Source of the DNA: Alphaproteobacteria bacterium
GTDB lineage: Bacteria > Pseudomonadota > Alphaproteobacteria > Micropepsales > Micropepsaceae
Length of the DNA: 64,000 nucleotides
NCBI GenBank assembly: GCA_019247845.1
Contig: JAFBAL010000061.1
Coordinates: forward strand, 62,001-126,000
Reading direction: 5' to 3'
Shown in pieces: positions 23,544-31,107 of the stretch (the first letter of the stretch is position 1; every line of letters begins with the position of its first letter). The notes beneath the pieces are model-generated. The model was not told where the DNA came from and did not search any database. It saw only the letters and a list, made by a program, of their open reading frames with translations. Made by a program: the position numbers and the translations under genes.

Positions 23544-23920
23544 GCCCCGAAGCTATCAACTACATGTCCATCGCCGATGCGCACCTGAAGCGCGCGGAGC
23601 TGAACTTCTTGGCGGAAATCTACGAGGATGCCGAACGCAACGCCTACACGGCGGCCTTGAACGCTGCACGGGCCGCGATTTTCGACAAGCTGACGATCGC
23701 GCCAAAGACACATGCAGGCGCGCGCACCAAGTTCTTGGAGCTCGTGAACGACGGGCTCGACTTCGATGCTGGGTTGGCGAATTTCCTGGCCGAAGGATTT
23801 GAGAAGAAGCAGGGGATAGATTACGGTCCCGAGCTCACGTTTGCGTCCCGCGAGGAAGCCGAGGCCTACCTCGCCCGCGCCCGCGCGTTCCTAGCCGCGG
23901 CGCGGGCTGTCTGCGACTGA
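23540..23920 (+). CDS. HEPN-domain protein (UPF0332-like, toxin-like partner)
   Basis: The 126-residue all-helical protein has AYTAALNAARAAIFDKL followed by KTHAGARTKFLELV. This resembles the UPF0332/HEPN pattern in which an Ala-rich helix precedes a conserved K-T-H. HEPN proteins paired with MNT enzymes are often RNases that act as toxins or abortive-infection effectors. The strict RxxxxH RNase motif is not evident to me, so nuclease activity is uncertain. Translational coupling to the MNT gene supports a functional pair. Confidence 0.75.
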   Translation: MSPEAINYMSIADAHLKRAELNFLAEIYEDAERNAYTAALNAARAAIFDKLTIAPKTHAGARTKFLELVNDGLDFDAGLANFLAEGFEKKQGIDYGPELTFASREEAEAYLARARAFLAAARAVCD

Positions 23921-23926
23921 CCCGGT

Positions 23927-24400
23927 CTACGAATTGTCCTCTTCGCTCGGCGTCTCGTCGTCAAGCTCCTCGTCCGTCTCGTCGTCGAACTCTTCGCCGA
24001 AGGCTTCCAGCCCGTCGGCCAGGTAGTCGCCGAGCAGCGGCAGTCCGAGCAGGTATTGCGCGGTGCGCCCGCCGTGCTCGGTGCGCGCGGTATCGACGGC
24101 CTCGTCCCAGTCGTCGATGCCGTAGGTGCCGCGGCCGAGCCAGGCGAGCGCCACGAGGTTGACCTGCTCGTCGTCGTTGAGCCCGTTGATGAAGCTCACC
24201 AGCTCCTGGCGCACGGCGTCGTTCTCGGGATCGTCCTCGAGCACGTCCGCCATGCCGTCGTCCGTCGCGTTCGAGCCTTCGTCGGGGTCGGTCTCGGCCT
24301 CCTTGGCGTCGAACTGCCGCGCCCTGGCGATGACGATGCGGACCTTCTCGGCCGAGATACCGAGTTCCGGCGTTTCCGGGGCCGTGTCGACGACGGTCAT
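23927..24400 (-). CDS. DUF3775 domain protein
   Basis: The 157-residue acidic protein begins TPELGISAEKVRIVIARARQF and has a central VSFINGLNDDEQVNLVALAWLGRG. These are the hallmarks of DUF3775, an alphaproteobacterial family of unknown function. The C-terminus is a highly acidic Asp/Glu tail from about residue 130. It is cytoplasmic, with no membrane segment. It converges on the HEPN gene with six bases between the stops and is divergent from serC; its promoter region therefore shares the serC leader interval. Confidence 0.75.
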   Translation of the reverse strand: MTVVDTAPETPELGISAEKVRIVIARARQFDAKEAETDPDEGSNATDDGMADVLEDDPENDAVRQELVSFINGLNDDEQVNLVALAWLGRGTYGIDDWDEAVDTARTEHGGRTAQYLLGLPLLGDYLADGLEAFGEEFDDETDEELDDETPSEEDNS

Positions 24401-24486
24401 GGCAACATCCCTCTCTTGTGCGAAAGCTCAACGGCGAGACGCGCATTGCGTTCCCACGGTAAGCGTCCTACATAGGGAGCGGGCCA

Positions 24487-24525
24487 CGCCGCCCCAACGC
24501 GGCGCGAACATTCTGGAAGGAATGT
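24487..24525 (+). promoter_or_regulatory. serC leader candidate: two hairpins, the second on the ribosome site
   Basis: Hairpin 1 has 6-base arms CGCCGC (24487-24492) and GCGGCG (24499-24504). Hairpin 2 has arms ACATTC (24508-24513) and GAATGT (24520-24525), with the GGAAGG ribosome site split across its loop and right arm, just before the ATG at 24529. Rfam's alphaproteobacterial SerC leader is described as having a final stem overlapping the serC ribosome site, in front of serC-serA operons. Position and layout match; I could not align it to the family model. Confidence 0.65.
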
Positions 24526-24528
24526 CTG

Positions 24529-25683
24529 ATGACCGGAAAGCATCCGGCCGTGCGCCCTGCACGGCCTTTTTTTTCGTCCGGACCCTGCGCCAAGCGGCCG
24601 GGCTGGACGCCCGAGGTGCTCGACACCGCGCTGCTCGGCCGCTCGCACCGCTCGGGGCCCGGCAAGGCCAGGCTGAAGGACGCCATCGACCGCACCAAGA
24701 CGCTGCTCGGCGTGCCGGAGGGCTTCCGCTGCGCCATCGTGCCGGCTTCGGATACCGGCGCGATGGAGCTGGCCATGTGGTCGCTGCTGGGCCCGCGCCC
24801 CGTCGACGTCTTCGCCTGGGAGAGCTTCGGCGAGGACTGGGTGACCGACACCGTCAAGCAGCTGAAGATCGCGGGCGCGCGCAGCATCAAGGCGCCGTAC
24901 GGCGAGCTTCCCGATCTCGGCCAAGCCGATCCGAAGCACGACACCGTCTTCACCTGGAACGGCACGACCGGCGGCGTGCGCGTGCCGAACGCCGACTGGA
25001 TCGCGGCGGACCGCGACGGCGTCGTCGTCTGCGACGCGACCAGCGCGGCCTTCGCGATGGACCTGGACTGGAGCAAGCTCGATGCGGTGACCTTCTCCTG
25101 GCAGAAGGTTCTGGGCGGCGAGGCGGCGCACGGCATGCTGGTGCTTTCGCCGCGGGCCGTGGCGCGGCTAGAATCGCACACGCCGTCCTGGCCGATGCCC
25201 AAGCTGTTCCGCCTGACCAAGGGCGGAAAGCTGAACGAGGCGGTCTTCGAGGGCGAGACGATCAACACGCCGTCGATGCTGGCGGTCGAGGACTATCTGG
25301 ACACGCTCGCCTGGGCCGAAGGCCTCGGCGGGCTCCAGGCTTTGAAAGCGCGCGTGGCGGCGAACTTCGCGGCGCTGACCTGCTGGGTGAACGACACGCG
25401 CTGGATCGACTTCCTGGCGTCGGACCGGACGATCCGCTCGCCGACCAGCGTCTGCCTGAAGATCGTCGATCCCGATTTCGTGGGCCTCGGCGAGAACGAG
25501 CGCCATGGCGCGATCAAGACGATGGCGGATCTGCTCGAAGCCGAGGCGGTCGCCTTCGACGTCGCCGGCCACAGGAACGCGCCGCCGGGCCTGCGCATCT
25601 GGTGCGGGGCGACCGTCGAGACGTCCGAGATCGAAGCATTGGGACCGTGGCTCGATTGGGCCTGGAAGGAGACGAGAACATGA
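24529..25683 (+). CDS. serC: phosphoserine aminotransferase SerC
   Basis: The 384-residue fold-type I PLP enzyme belongs to the alphaproteobacterial SerC subgroup. It has the N-terminal PFFSSGPCAKRPGW, substrate/PLP-phosphate contacts at ASDTGAMELAMW, and WNGTTGGVRVPN. The Schiff-base Lys is in TFSWQKVLGGEAAHG. It converts 3-phosphohydroxypyruvate and glutamate to phosphoserine and 2-oxoglutarate. The ATG at 24529 sits behind a hairpin-sequestered ribosome site. A terminator-shaped hairpin with T8 lies in codons 6-16. The stop overlaps the SseB-domain gene start (ATGA), and serA follows, completing the serine pathway apart from SerB. Confidence 0.93.
   Translation: MTGKHPAVRPARPFFSSGPCAKRPGWTPEVLDTALLGRSHRSGPGKARLKDAIDRTKTLLGVPEGFRCAIVPASDTGAMELAMWSLLGPRPVDVFAWESFGEDWVTDTVKQLKIAGARSIKAPYGELPDLGQADPKHDTVFTWNGTTGGVRVPNADWIAADRDGVVVCDATSAAFAMDLDWSKLDAVTFSWQKVLGGEAAHGMLVLSPRAVARLESHTPSWPMPKLFRLTKGGKLNEAVFEGETINTPSMLAVEDYLDTLAWAEGLGGLQALKARVAANFAALTCWVNDTRWIDFLASDRTIRSPTSVCLKIVDPDFVGLGENERHGAIKTMADLLEAEAVAFDVAGHRNAPPGLRIWCGATVETSEIEALGPWLDWAWKETRT
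24546..24574 (+). terminator. terminator-shaped hairpin with T8 inside the serC start region
   Basis: A perfect 8-base stem (GGCCGTGC at 24546-24553, GCACGGCC at 24559-24566) with a 5-base loop is followed directly by eight T residues (24567-24574). It lies within serC codons 6-16, just downstream of the leader hairpins. That placement suggests attenuation relieved when ribosomes translate the start of serC. Confidence 0.7.
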
Positions 25684-26069
25684 GTTTCGTGCCCGAGAAT
25701 CCGCTCGAAGAGGCGCTGCTGCGCGGGACCAGGAGCCCCATGGCGCGGCGCGAGTTCTTCCGCATGCTGCTCGTCTCGGACCTCGTGGTCGTGGGCCAGA
25801 AGAGCGAAGACGGCAGGCTCAAGATCGTGTCCAGCGAGCGCGACGGCAGGAAATACGTTTCGGCCTTCACCTCGGCGGCGCGGCTCAAGAACCACGTCCA
25901 CAAGACGGTGAATACGCTGACGATGAACGGCCGGATGCTGCTCGAGCGCACGCGCGGCGTGACCGTGCTGATCAATCCGAGCGAGGAATACCCGGCCGAG
26001 CTGACGCCGGAGCTGATCGCGGAAATGCTCGAGACCAAGGACGTCTCGTTCAAGACGCTGCTGAATTGA
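25680..26069 (+). CDS. SseB-domain protein between serC and serA
   Basis: The 129-residue protein aligns by eye with the N-terminal domain of E. coli SseB (enhanced serine sensitivity). NPLEEALLRGTRSPMARREFF corresponds to NELEDLLEKAATEPAHRPAFF, followed by FxxLLxSxL, AFTSAARLKNHV, and the C-terminal INPSEEYPAELTPELIAEML. It lacks the C-terminal half of SseB. SseB overproduction in E. coli alters serine sensitivity. Here the gene is coupled to serC by a four-base overlap and lies eight bases before serA, which makes a role in serine metabolism attractive, though no biochemical function is known. Confidence 0.75.
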   Translation: MSFVPENPLEEALLRGTRSPMARREFFRMLLVSDLVVVGQKSEDGRLKIVSSERDGRKYVSAFTSAARLKNHVHKTVNTLTMNGRMLLERTRGVTVLINPSEEYPAELTPELIAEMLETKDVSFKTLLN

Positions 26070-26077
26070 GGTCGATC

Positions 26078-27661
26078 GTGGCGCCCAGAGTCCTCATCGC
26101 CGACAAGCTTTCGCCCGCCGCGGTGGCGATCTTCGAGCAGCGCGGCATCCAGGCCGCCGTCAAGACCGGGCTGTCCAAGGACGAGCTTCTGGCCGTCATC
26201 GCCGATTACGACGGCATCGCGATCCGCTCCTCGACCAGGATCACCGCCGAGGCGATCAAGCGGGCGGCGAAGCTGAAGGTCGTCGGCCGCGCCGGGATCG
26301 GCGTCGACAATGTCGACGTCGACGCGGCGACCGCCGCGGGCGTCATCGTCATGAACACGCCCTTCGGCAACTCCATCACCACCGCCGAGCACGCCATCGC
26401 GCTGATGATGGCCCTGGCGCGCCAGCTTCCCGCCGCCAACGCCTCGATGCAGGCCGGCCGCTGGGAGAAGAACCGCTTCATGGGAGTCGAGCTGACCAAC
26501 AAGGTGCTGGGGCTGATCGGCGCGGGCAATATCGGCGCCATCGTCGCCGACCGCGCCAAGGGGCTTCGGATGCGCGTCGTGGCATACGATCCTTACCTGT
26601 CGCCCGAGCGCGCCGCCAAGCTCGGCATCGAGAAGGTCGAGCTCAACGACCTTCTGGCGCGCGCCGATTTCGTGACGCTGCACACGCCGCTCACCGACGA
26701 GACGCGCAACATCATCTCGGCCGACGCGATCAACCGCATGAAGAAGGGCGCGCGGCTGATCAACTGCGCGCGCGGCGGGCTGGTGGACGAGCGCGCGCTG
26801 AAGGCCGCCCTCGACAGCGAGCATCTGGCGGGCGCCGCCCTCGACGTCTTCGAGGAAGAGCCGCCGACCTCGAACATCCTGCTCGGCAGCGACAAGGTCG
26901 TGGCCACGCCGCATCTGGGCGCCGCCACCCGCGAGGCGCAGGAGAACGTGGCGCTGCAGGTGGCCGAGCAGATCTCGGACTATCTGCTGACCGGCGCGGT
27001 CACCAACGCGCTCAACATGCCCGCGATCAGCGCCGAGGAGGCGTCGAAGGTGCGCCCGTGGATCGTGCTGGCCGAGAAGCTGGGCGCGTTCGCGGGCCAG
27101 CTCGTCGACACTTCGATCGCCGCGGTCGAGATCGTCTATGAGGGCAGCGCCCGGGAGCTCAACAGGGACGCGCTGACGCAGGCCGCGCTCGCGGGCCTCC
27201 TCAAGCCGAGGCTGACGCAGGTCAACATGGTCAACGCGCCCGTCGTCGCCAAGGAGCGCGGCATCAAGGTGGCCCAGATCGCGCGCGACAGCGACAGCAT
27301 CTATGAGGGCCATGTCCGCGTGATGGTGACGCTCGCCGACGGCAGCACGCGCCGCGTCGCCGGCACCGTGTTCTCGGACGGGCGCCCGCGGATGATCCGG
27401 ATCCGCGACATCAACATGGACGCCGAGTTCGCGCCCCACATGCTCTATGTCGTCAACGAGGACAAGCCGGGCATGATCGGCAGGCTGGGCACGGTGCTGG
27501 GCGATGCGGGCGTGAACATCGCCGCCTTCGCGCTCGGCAGAAGCGCGCCGGGCGCCGACGCCATCGCGCTGGTCGAGATCGACGGCGGCCTCGACGAGGC
27601 GACCCTGGGCCTTATCCGCAAGCTTCCACGGGTCAAACAGGCGACGGTCTTGAACTTCTGA
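26078..27661 (+). CDS. serA: D-3-phosphoglycerate dehydrogenase SerA
   Basis: The 527-residue long-form PGDH has an N-terminal substrate domain, an NAD-binding domain with GLIGAGNIGAIVADRAKG, and catalytic Arg/Glu/His in INCARGGLVDERAL, the following Glu-containing segment, and VVATPHLGAATREAQ. A ~150-residue intervening (ASB) domain and a C-terminal ACT domain (MLYVVNEDKPGMIGRLGTVLG) follow. It oxidises 3-phosphoglycerate at the entry to serine synthesis; the ACT domain is the usual serine sensor. The start is the GTG at 26078, with GAGG at 26068-26071; no ATG fits. It is the third gene of the serC operon. Confidence 0.94.
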   Translation: MAPRVLIADKLSPAAVAIFEQRGIQAAVKTGLSKDELLAVIADYDGIAIRSSTRITAEAIKRAAKLKVVGRAGIGVDNVDVDAATAAGVIVMNTPFGNSITTAEHAIALMMALARQLPAANASMQAGRWEKNRFMGVELTNKVLGLIGAGNIGAIVADRAKGLRMRVVAYDPYLSPERAAKLGIEKVELNDLLARADFVTLHTPLTDETRNIISADAINRMKKGARLINCARGGLVDERALKAALDSEHLAGAALDVFEEEPPTSNILLGSDKVVATPHLGAATREAQENVALQVAEQISDYLLTGAVTNALNMPAISAEEASKVRPWIVLAEKLGAFAGQLVDTSIAAVEIVYEGSARELNRDALTQAALAGLLKPRLTQVNMVNAPVVAKERGIKVAQIARDSDSIYEGHVRVMVTLADGSTRRVAGTVFSDGRPRMIRIRDINMDAEFAPHMLYVVNEDKPGMIGRLGTVLGDAGVNIAAFALGRSAPGADAIALVEIDGGLDEATLGLIRKLPRVKQATVLNF

Positions 27662-27672
27662 ATTAGGGGTCT

Positions 27673-28320
27673 ATGTCTTGGGCGCGGGAGGGCGCGCGCA
27701 TGGGCTATGGACTGGAACACGCCGGGCCGGAGGTCTGGATCTACGTGCCGTGGGTCGCCTGGGCGGTGAGCTGGACCATCGCCGGCGTCTGGGCCAACCG
27801 CACGGTCGGACGCCCCGGAGGTTTGCGCGAGCTGCCCTATCGCATCTTCACCGTGTCGGGCTTCGTCCTGCTGCTGTTCTCCGTCATCCGCGACGGCGAC
27901 GAGGTCCCCAGGAACCTTCCCCCCGCCTTGTTCGAGCGCTATTGGACGCTGCCCATCGAGGCGCAATGGGCGATGGTGTGGCTGGCCGCGCTCGGCTTCC
28001 TGTTCTGCTGGTGGGCGCGGCTGCATCTGGGCGCGCTGTGGTCGGGCGTCATCACCCGCAAGGAAGGCCATCATGTGGTCGACACCGGGCCTTACGGGCT
28101 GGTGCGCCATCCGATCTATACCGGGCTGCTGTTCGCGGCGCTGGCCACCATGGTCGAGAAGGGCACGCAGCACGCGATCATCGGCTTCGTGCTGATGACC
28201 GTCGGCTACTATATGAAAGGCAAGCTGGAGGAACGCTTCCTGCGCCAGGAGCTGGGCAAGGAAGCCTATGACGCCTATGCCCGGCGCGTGCCGATGCTGG
28301 TGCCCTTCGCGCCGGCATGA
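27673..28320 (+). CDS. isoprenylcysteine carboxyl methyltransferase (ICMT)-family membrane protein
   Basis: The 215-residue integral membrane protein has about five transmembrane helices and the ICMT/PEMT signature near the C-terminus: HHVVDTGPYGLVRHPIYTG, then a Glu-containing KGKLEERFLRQELGKEAYDAY. These residues bind S-adenosylmethionine in the family. Bacterial members are mostly uncharacterised small-molecule or lipid methyltransferases. The start is ambiguous: ATG 27673 follows AGGGGT closely, and ATG 27700 follows GGGAGGG with better spacing. It begins 11 bases after serA but is not an obvious serine-pathway member. Confidence 0.8.
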   Translation: MSWAREGARMGYGLEHAGPEVWIYVPWVAWAVSWTIAGVWANRTVGRPGGLRELPYRIFTVSGFVLLLFSVIRDGDEVPRNLPPALFERYWTLPIEAQWAMVWLAALGFLFCWWARLHLGALWSGVITRKEGHHVVDTGPYGLVRHPIYTGLLFAALATMVEKGTQHAIIGFVLMTVGYYMKGKLEERFLRQELGKEAYDAYARRVPMLVPFAPA

Positions 28321-28361
28321 GCGCAATGGGGCGAAGGCCTTCCTTCGCCCGTAAATTGCGC
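28321..28361. terminator. nested hairpin between convergent genes, probable bidirectional terminator
   Basis: Inner 9-base arms GGGCGAAGG and CCTTCGCCC with a 4-base loop are enclosed by outer arms GCGCAAT (28321-28327) and ATTGCGC (28355-28361). It fills the gap between the convergent ICMT-like and monooxygenase genes. There is no T run, so termination is inferred from placement and strength. Confidence 0.5.
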
Positions 28362-28371
28362 GCCCGACACA

Positions 28372-28680
28372 TCAGACCGCATCCAAATACTGGATGTCCG
28401 GCCGCCCGGCGAGACAGGCGCCGATCTTCGGGCCCGCGGCGCGGAAATGGTCGGACTTGCCGTGCGCCTCGATCGCGGCCTGGTCGTCATAGAGCTCCAT
28501 GACCACATAGGTGTTCGCGTCGCCGCGCGACCTGCACAGCCTATAGAGCTTGTTGCCCGGCTCGTTGGCCCGGACCTGCCCGGCCAGATCGGCGAACACC
28601 GTTTCGAGCTCCGCGCCCTTGCCCTCCTGCACCCTCAAGGTCGCGATGACGCCGATGGCCATGTCCATTTCTCCCGTCAT
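28372..28680 (-). CDS. antibiotic biosynthesis monooxygenase (ABM/YgiN-type) domain protein
   Basis: The 102-residue single-domain ferredoxin-like protein matches the ABM family: IGVIATLRVQEGKGAELE at the N-terminus, then NKLYRLCRSRGDANTYVVMEL and AIEAHGKSDHFRA. Members are cofactor-less monooxygenases or quinol oxidases such as YgiN, often of unknown substrate. Starts at 28680 and 28662 (MAIGVIATL) both have plausible ribosome sites; the latter puts the first beta-strand at the N-terminus as in most homologues. It is convergent with the ICMT-like gene and divergent from the first histidine kinase. Confidence 0.8.
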   Translation of the reverse strand: MTGEMDMAIGVIATLRVQEGKGAELETVFADLAGQVRANEPGNKLYRLCRSRGDANTYVVMELYDDQAAIEAHGKSDHFRAAGPKIGACLAGRPDIQYLDAV

Positions 28681-28789
28681 GATTGAGCTTCCCGCGACGG
28701 AATCCCGCTAGACGCGTAAATCCCTGATCGCAAAGGGTCTTTTAACCCTGGTCGGGACAGACTGCCAGCCGGGGAGCGAAGAGACCAGG

Positions 28790-30181
28790 ATGAACGACGC
28801 GCCACAGCGCCTGCGCGCCGACAAGTTGAGGCTGGACCAGCTTCAGCTCGCGCTGCGCAATCTGGGCCCCAACCACGTCCTGATGCCGGTGTTCACCGCG
28901 ATCATCTGCGTGATGTTCTATCGCTGGGTGCCGGTGGCGCGGCTCGAGGTCTGGTTCGCGCTGGTGACCCTGGGCGTGATCCCGATCGGGTTGATCTCGC
29001 ACCGTTTCCGCAAAAGCGTGCCCGACGCATCCCAGGCGCCGATGTGGATGTTCCGCGCCACGCTCGCCTATCTCATCTTCGCCTGCTGCTGGGCGTCGAT
29101 GGCGATCTTCCTGTGGGCGCCGCACGACGATCTGAACCACCTGCTCATCATCCTGCTTCTGGCCTGCACCATCGCGGGCAACGGCGCCCTGGTCGGCGCC
29201 AGCCGGCCGCTCGCCATCGTCGTCTTCACGGTCTACGGCACCGCGCAGTCCCTGGTGCCGCTGCGCGAGAGCGGCATCATATACAGCGGCATCGCCGTGC
29301 TCAGCGTGATCTTCGTAGGCTACCTCGTCTACATGTCGATCCAGATCTACCGCACCGCGCGCGACATGCTCCTGCTGCGCGACGACAAGAGCGAGCTGAT
29401 CCTGGCGCTCGCCCAGGCCAAGACCGAATCCGACGTCGCGCGCGAACGCGCCGAGGCCGCAAGCCGCGCCAAGTCGCAGTTCCTGGCCAACATGTCCCAT
29501 GAGCTGCGCACGCCCTTGAACGCGATCCTGGGCTTCTCCGAGCTGATCTCGAGCAAGGCCTTCGCCGAGAACCTCGAGAAGCACTACGAATACGCGGTTC
29601 TGATCCACGGCTCGGGCCAGCACCTGCTCACCCTGATCAACGACGTGCTCGATCTGGCCAAGATCGAGGCCGGCGGCTTCGAGCTGCGCGAGAGCGAGGT
29701 CGACCTCAAGATGCTGATCGAGGACGTCGCCCAGATGATGTCGGCGCGCGCCAGCTCCGGCGGATGCCTCTTGACCACCGACGTCGCGCGCAACCTGCCC
29801 AAGGTCGTGGCCGACGAGCGCGCGCTGAAGCAGATCCTGATCAACCTGCTCTCCAACGCGGTCAAGTTCACGCAAGGCGGCGGCTGGGTGCGCGCCTTCG
29901 CGCGGCTCGAGGCCGACGGCGAGATCGCGTTCGGCGTCGCCGACAGCGGCATCGGCATCGCGCTCGAGGACCAGATGCGCGTGTTCCAATCCTTCGGCCA
30001 GGGCCGCCACGACGTCGCCATCAGCGACAAGGGCACGGGCCTCGGCCTTCCCATCGCCAAGGGCCTGGTCGAGGCGCATGGCGGAACGATGGGCCTGGAA
30101 AGCGAGATCGGCCAGGGGACCTGCGTGACCGTGTTCCTGCCCGCCAGCCGCGCGCGAAGGAAGCTGCGCGTGGCGTCGTAG
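28790..30181 (+). CDS. membrane-bound sensor histidine kinase (PleC/DivJ-like)
   Basis: The 463-residue protein has about six N-terminal transmembrane helices (residues ~30-185), no PAS or other obvious sensor domain, a short coiled coil, and a HisKA domain with phosphoacceptor His237 in FLANMSHELRTPLNAILGF. The HATPase domain has the N box LLSNAVKFTQGGG, G1 ADSGIGIAL, F box FQSFGQGRHD and G2 GTGLGLPIAKGL. It should autophosphorylate in response to a membrane signal. No response regulator lies nearby, so it is an orphan. It closely resembles the kinase at 31108 in topology and catalytic core, which indicates paralogy. Confidence 0.9.
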   Translation: MNDAPQRLRADKLRLDQLQLALRNLGPNHVLMPVFTAIICVMFYRWVPVARLEVWFALVTLGVIPIGLISHRFRKSVPDASQAPMWMFRATLAYLIFACCWASMAIFLWAPHDDLNHLLIILLLACTIAGNGALVGASRPLAIVVFTVYGTAQSLVPLRESGIIYSGIAVLSVIFVGYLVYMSIQIYRTARDMLLLRDDKSELILALAQAKTESDVARERAEAASRAKSQFLANMSHELRTPLNAILGFSELISSKAFAENLEKHYEYAVLIHGSGQHLLTLINDVLDLAKIEAGGFELRESEVDLKMLIEDVAQMMSARASSGGCLLTTDVARNLPKVVADERALKQILINLLSNAVKFTQGGGWVRAFARLEADGEIAFGVADSGIGIALEDQMRVFQSFGQGRHDVAISDKGTGLGLPIAKGLVEAHGGTMGLESEIGQGTCVTVFLPASRARRKLRVAS

Positions 30182-30193
30182 CGGGCCGCGCTT

Positions 30194-30991
30194 TCACCGC
30201 CCCTTGTAGTCCGGCTCGCGCTTCTCGAAGAACGCGCTGACCGCTTCCTGGTGATCCTCGGTCAGGTGCGCGAGCGACTGATACGCGGCCGACATCTCCA
30301 TGATCGTGTCGAAGCTCACGCCCTGGCCTTCGCGCATCAGCCGCTTGGTCATGCGCAGCACGTCGGGCGGCTGGCGGCAGATGCGCGCGGCAAGCGCCTT
30401 CGCTTCGTGCGACAGCTGCGCCGCCGGCACGACCTTCGACACCAACCCCCAGCTCAGCGCGGTGGCGGCATCGATCGTGTCGGCGGTGAAGACGAGCTCG
30501 GCGGCGCGCTGATAGCCGACGACGCGCGGCAGGATCCACGAGCCGCCGTCGCCCGGAACCAGCCCGATGCGCAGAAAGGTGGCGCCGAAGATCGCGGTGT
30601 CGGCGGCGACGCGGATGTCGGCGAGGCACGCGACGTCGTTGCCGAGCCCGATGGCGGCACCGTTCACCGCCGCGACCAGCGGCACCTCCACGCCCCACAG
30701 CGCGCGCACGATGCGGTGGATTCCGTTCCGGTAGCGCTCGCGGATATGGACGCCCGCGCCCGAAAAGACGCCGGCGCGCTCGCGCATCGCCTTCACGTTC
30801 CCGCCCGCGGAGAAGGCCGGGCCCGCGCCGGTCAGGATGGCGCAGCGCACTTCGCGGTCGGCATTGATGGCGGCGCAGGCAGCTGCGAAGGCCTCGCCGT
30901 CGCCCTCTTCGCCCAGGGAATTGCGGCTCTCGGGACGGTCGATCGTCAGCGTCACGACGGAGCCGGATTTCTCGAATTTCAGCGCGGACAC
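30194..30991 (-). CDS. enoyl-CoA hydratase/isomerase family protein
   Basis: The 265-residue crotonase-fold protein has the oxyanion-hole segment GAGPAFSAGGNVKAMRER and the second signature VPLVAAVNGAAIGLGNDVACLADIRVA. It ends in GLVSKVVPAAQLSHEAKALA. The catalytic Glu positions vary in the family, so hydratase versus isomerase activity cannot be decided. It probably acts in fatty acid or related acyl-CoA breakdown, in keeping with four acyl-CoA dehydrogenase genes in the window. It is encoded between the two histidine kinases on the opposite strand and converges on the first. Confidence 0.87.
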   Translation of the reverse strand: MSALKFEKSGSVVTLTIDRPESRNSLGEEGDGEAFAAACAAINADREVRCAILTGAGPAFSAGGNVKAMRERAGVFSGAGVHIRERYRNGIHRIVRALWGVEVPLVAAVNGAAIGLGNDVACLADIRVAADTAIFGATFLRIGLVPGDGGSWILPRVVGYQRAAELVFTADTIDAATALSWGLVSKVVPAAQLSHEAKALAARICRQPPDVLRMTKRLMREGQGVSFDTIMEMSAAYQSLAHLTEDHQEAVSAFFEKREPDYKGR

Positions 30992-31107
30992 GGGGGCTCT
31001 CCGGAAGTTGCGGTTACCGCCTGTTTACCATCATGAGGCCTTGCAGCGAAAACCTCTCTTAACATGTGCCAATGCATCCTTAAGGGGCAGGCTCCTTGGG
31101 TTGACAC

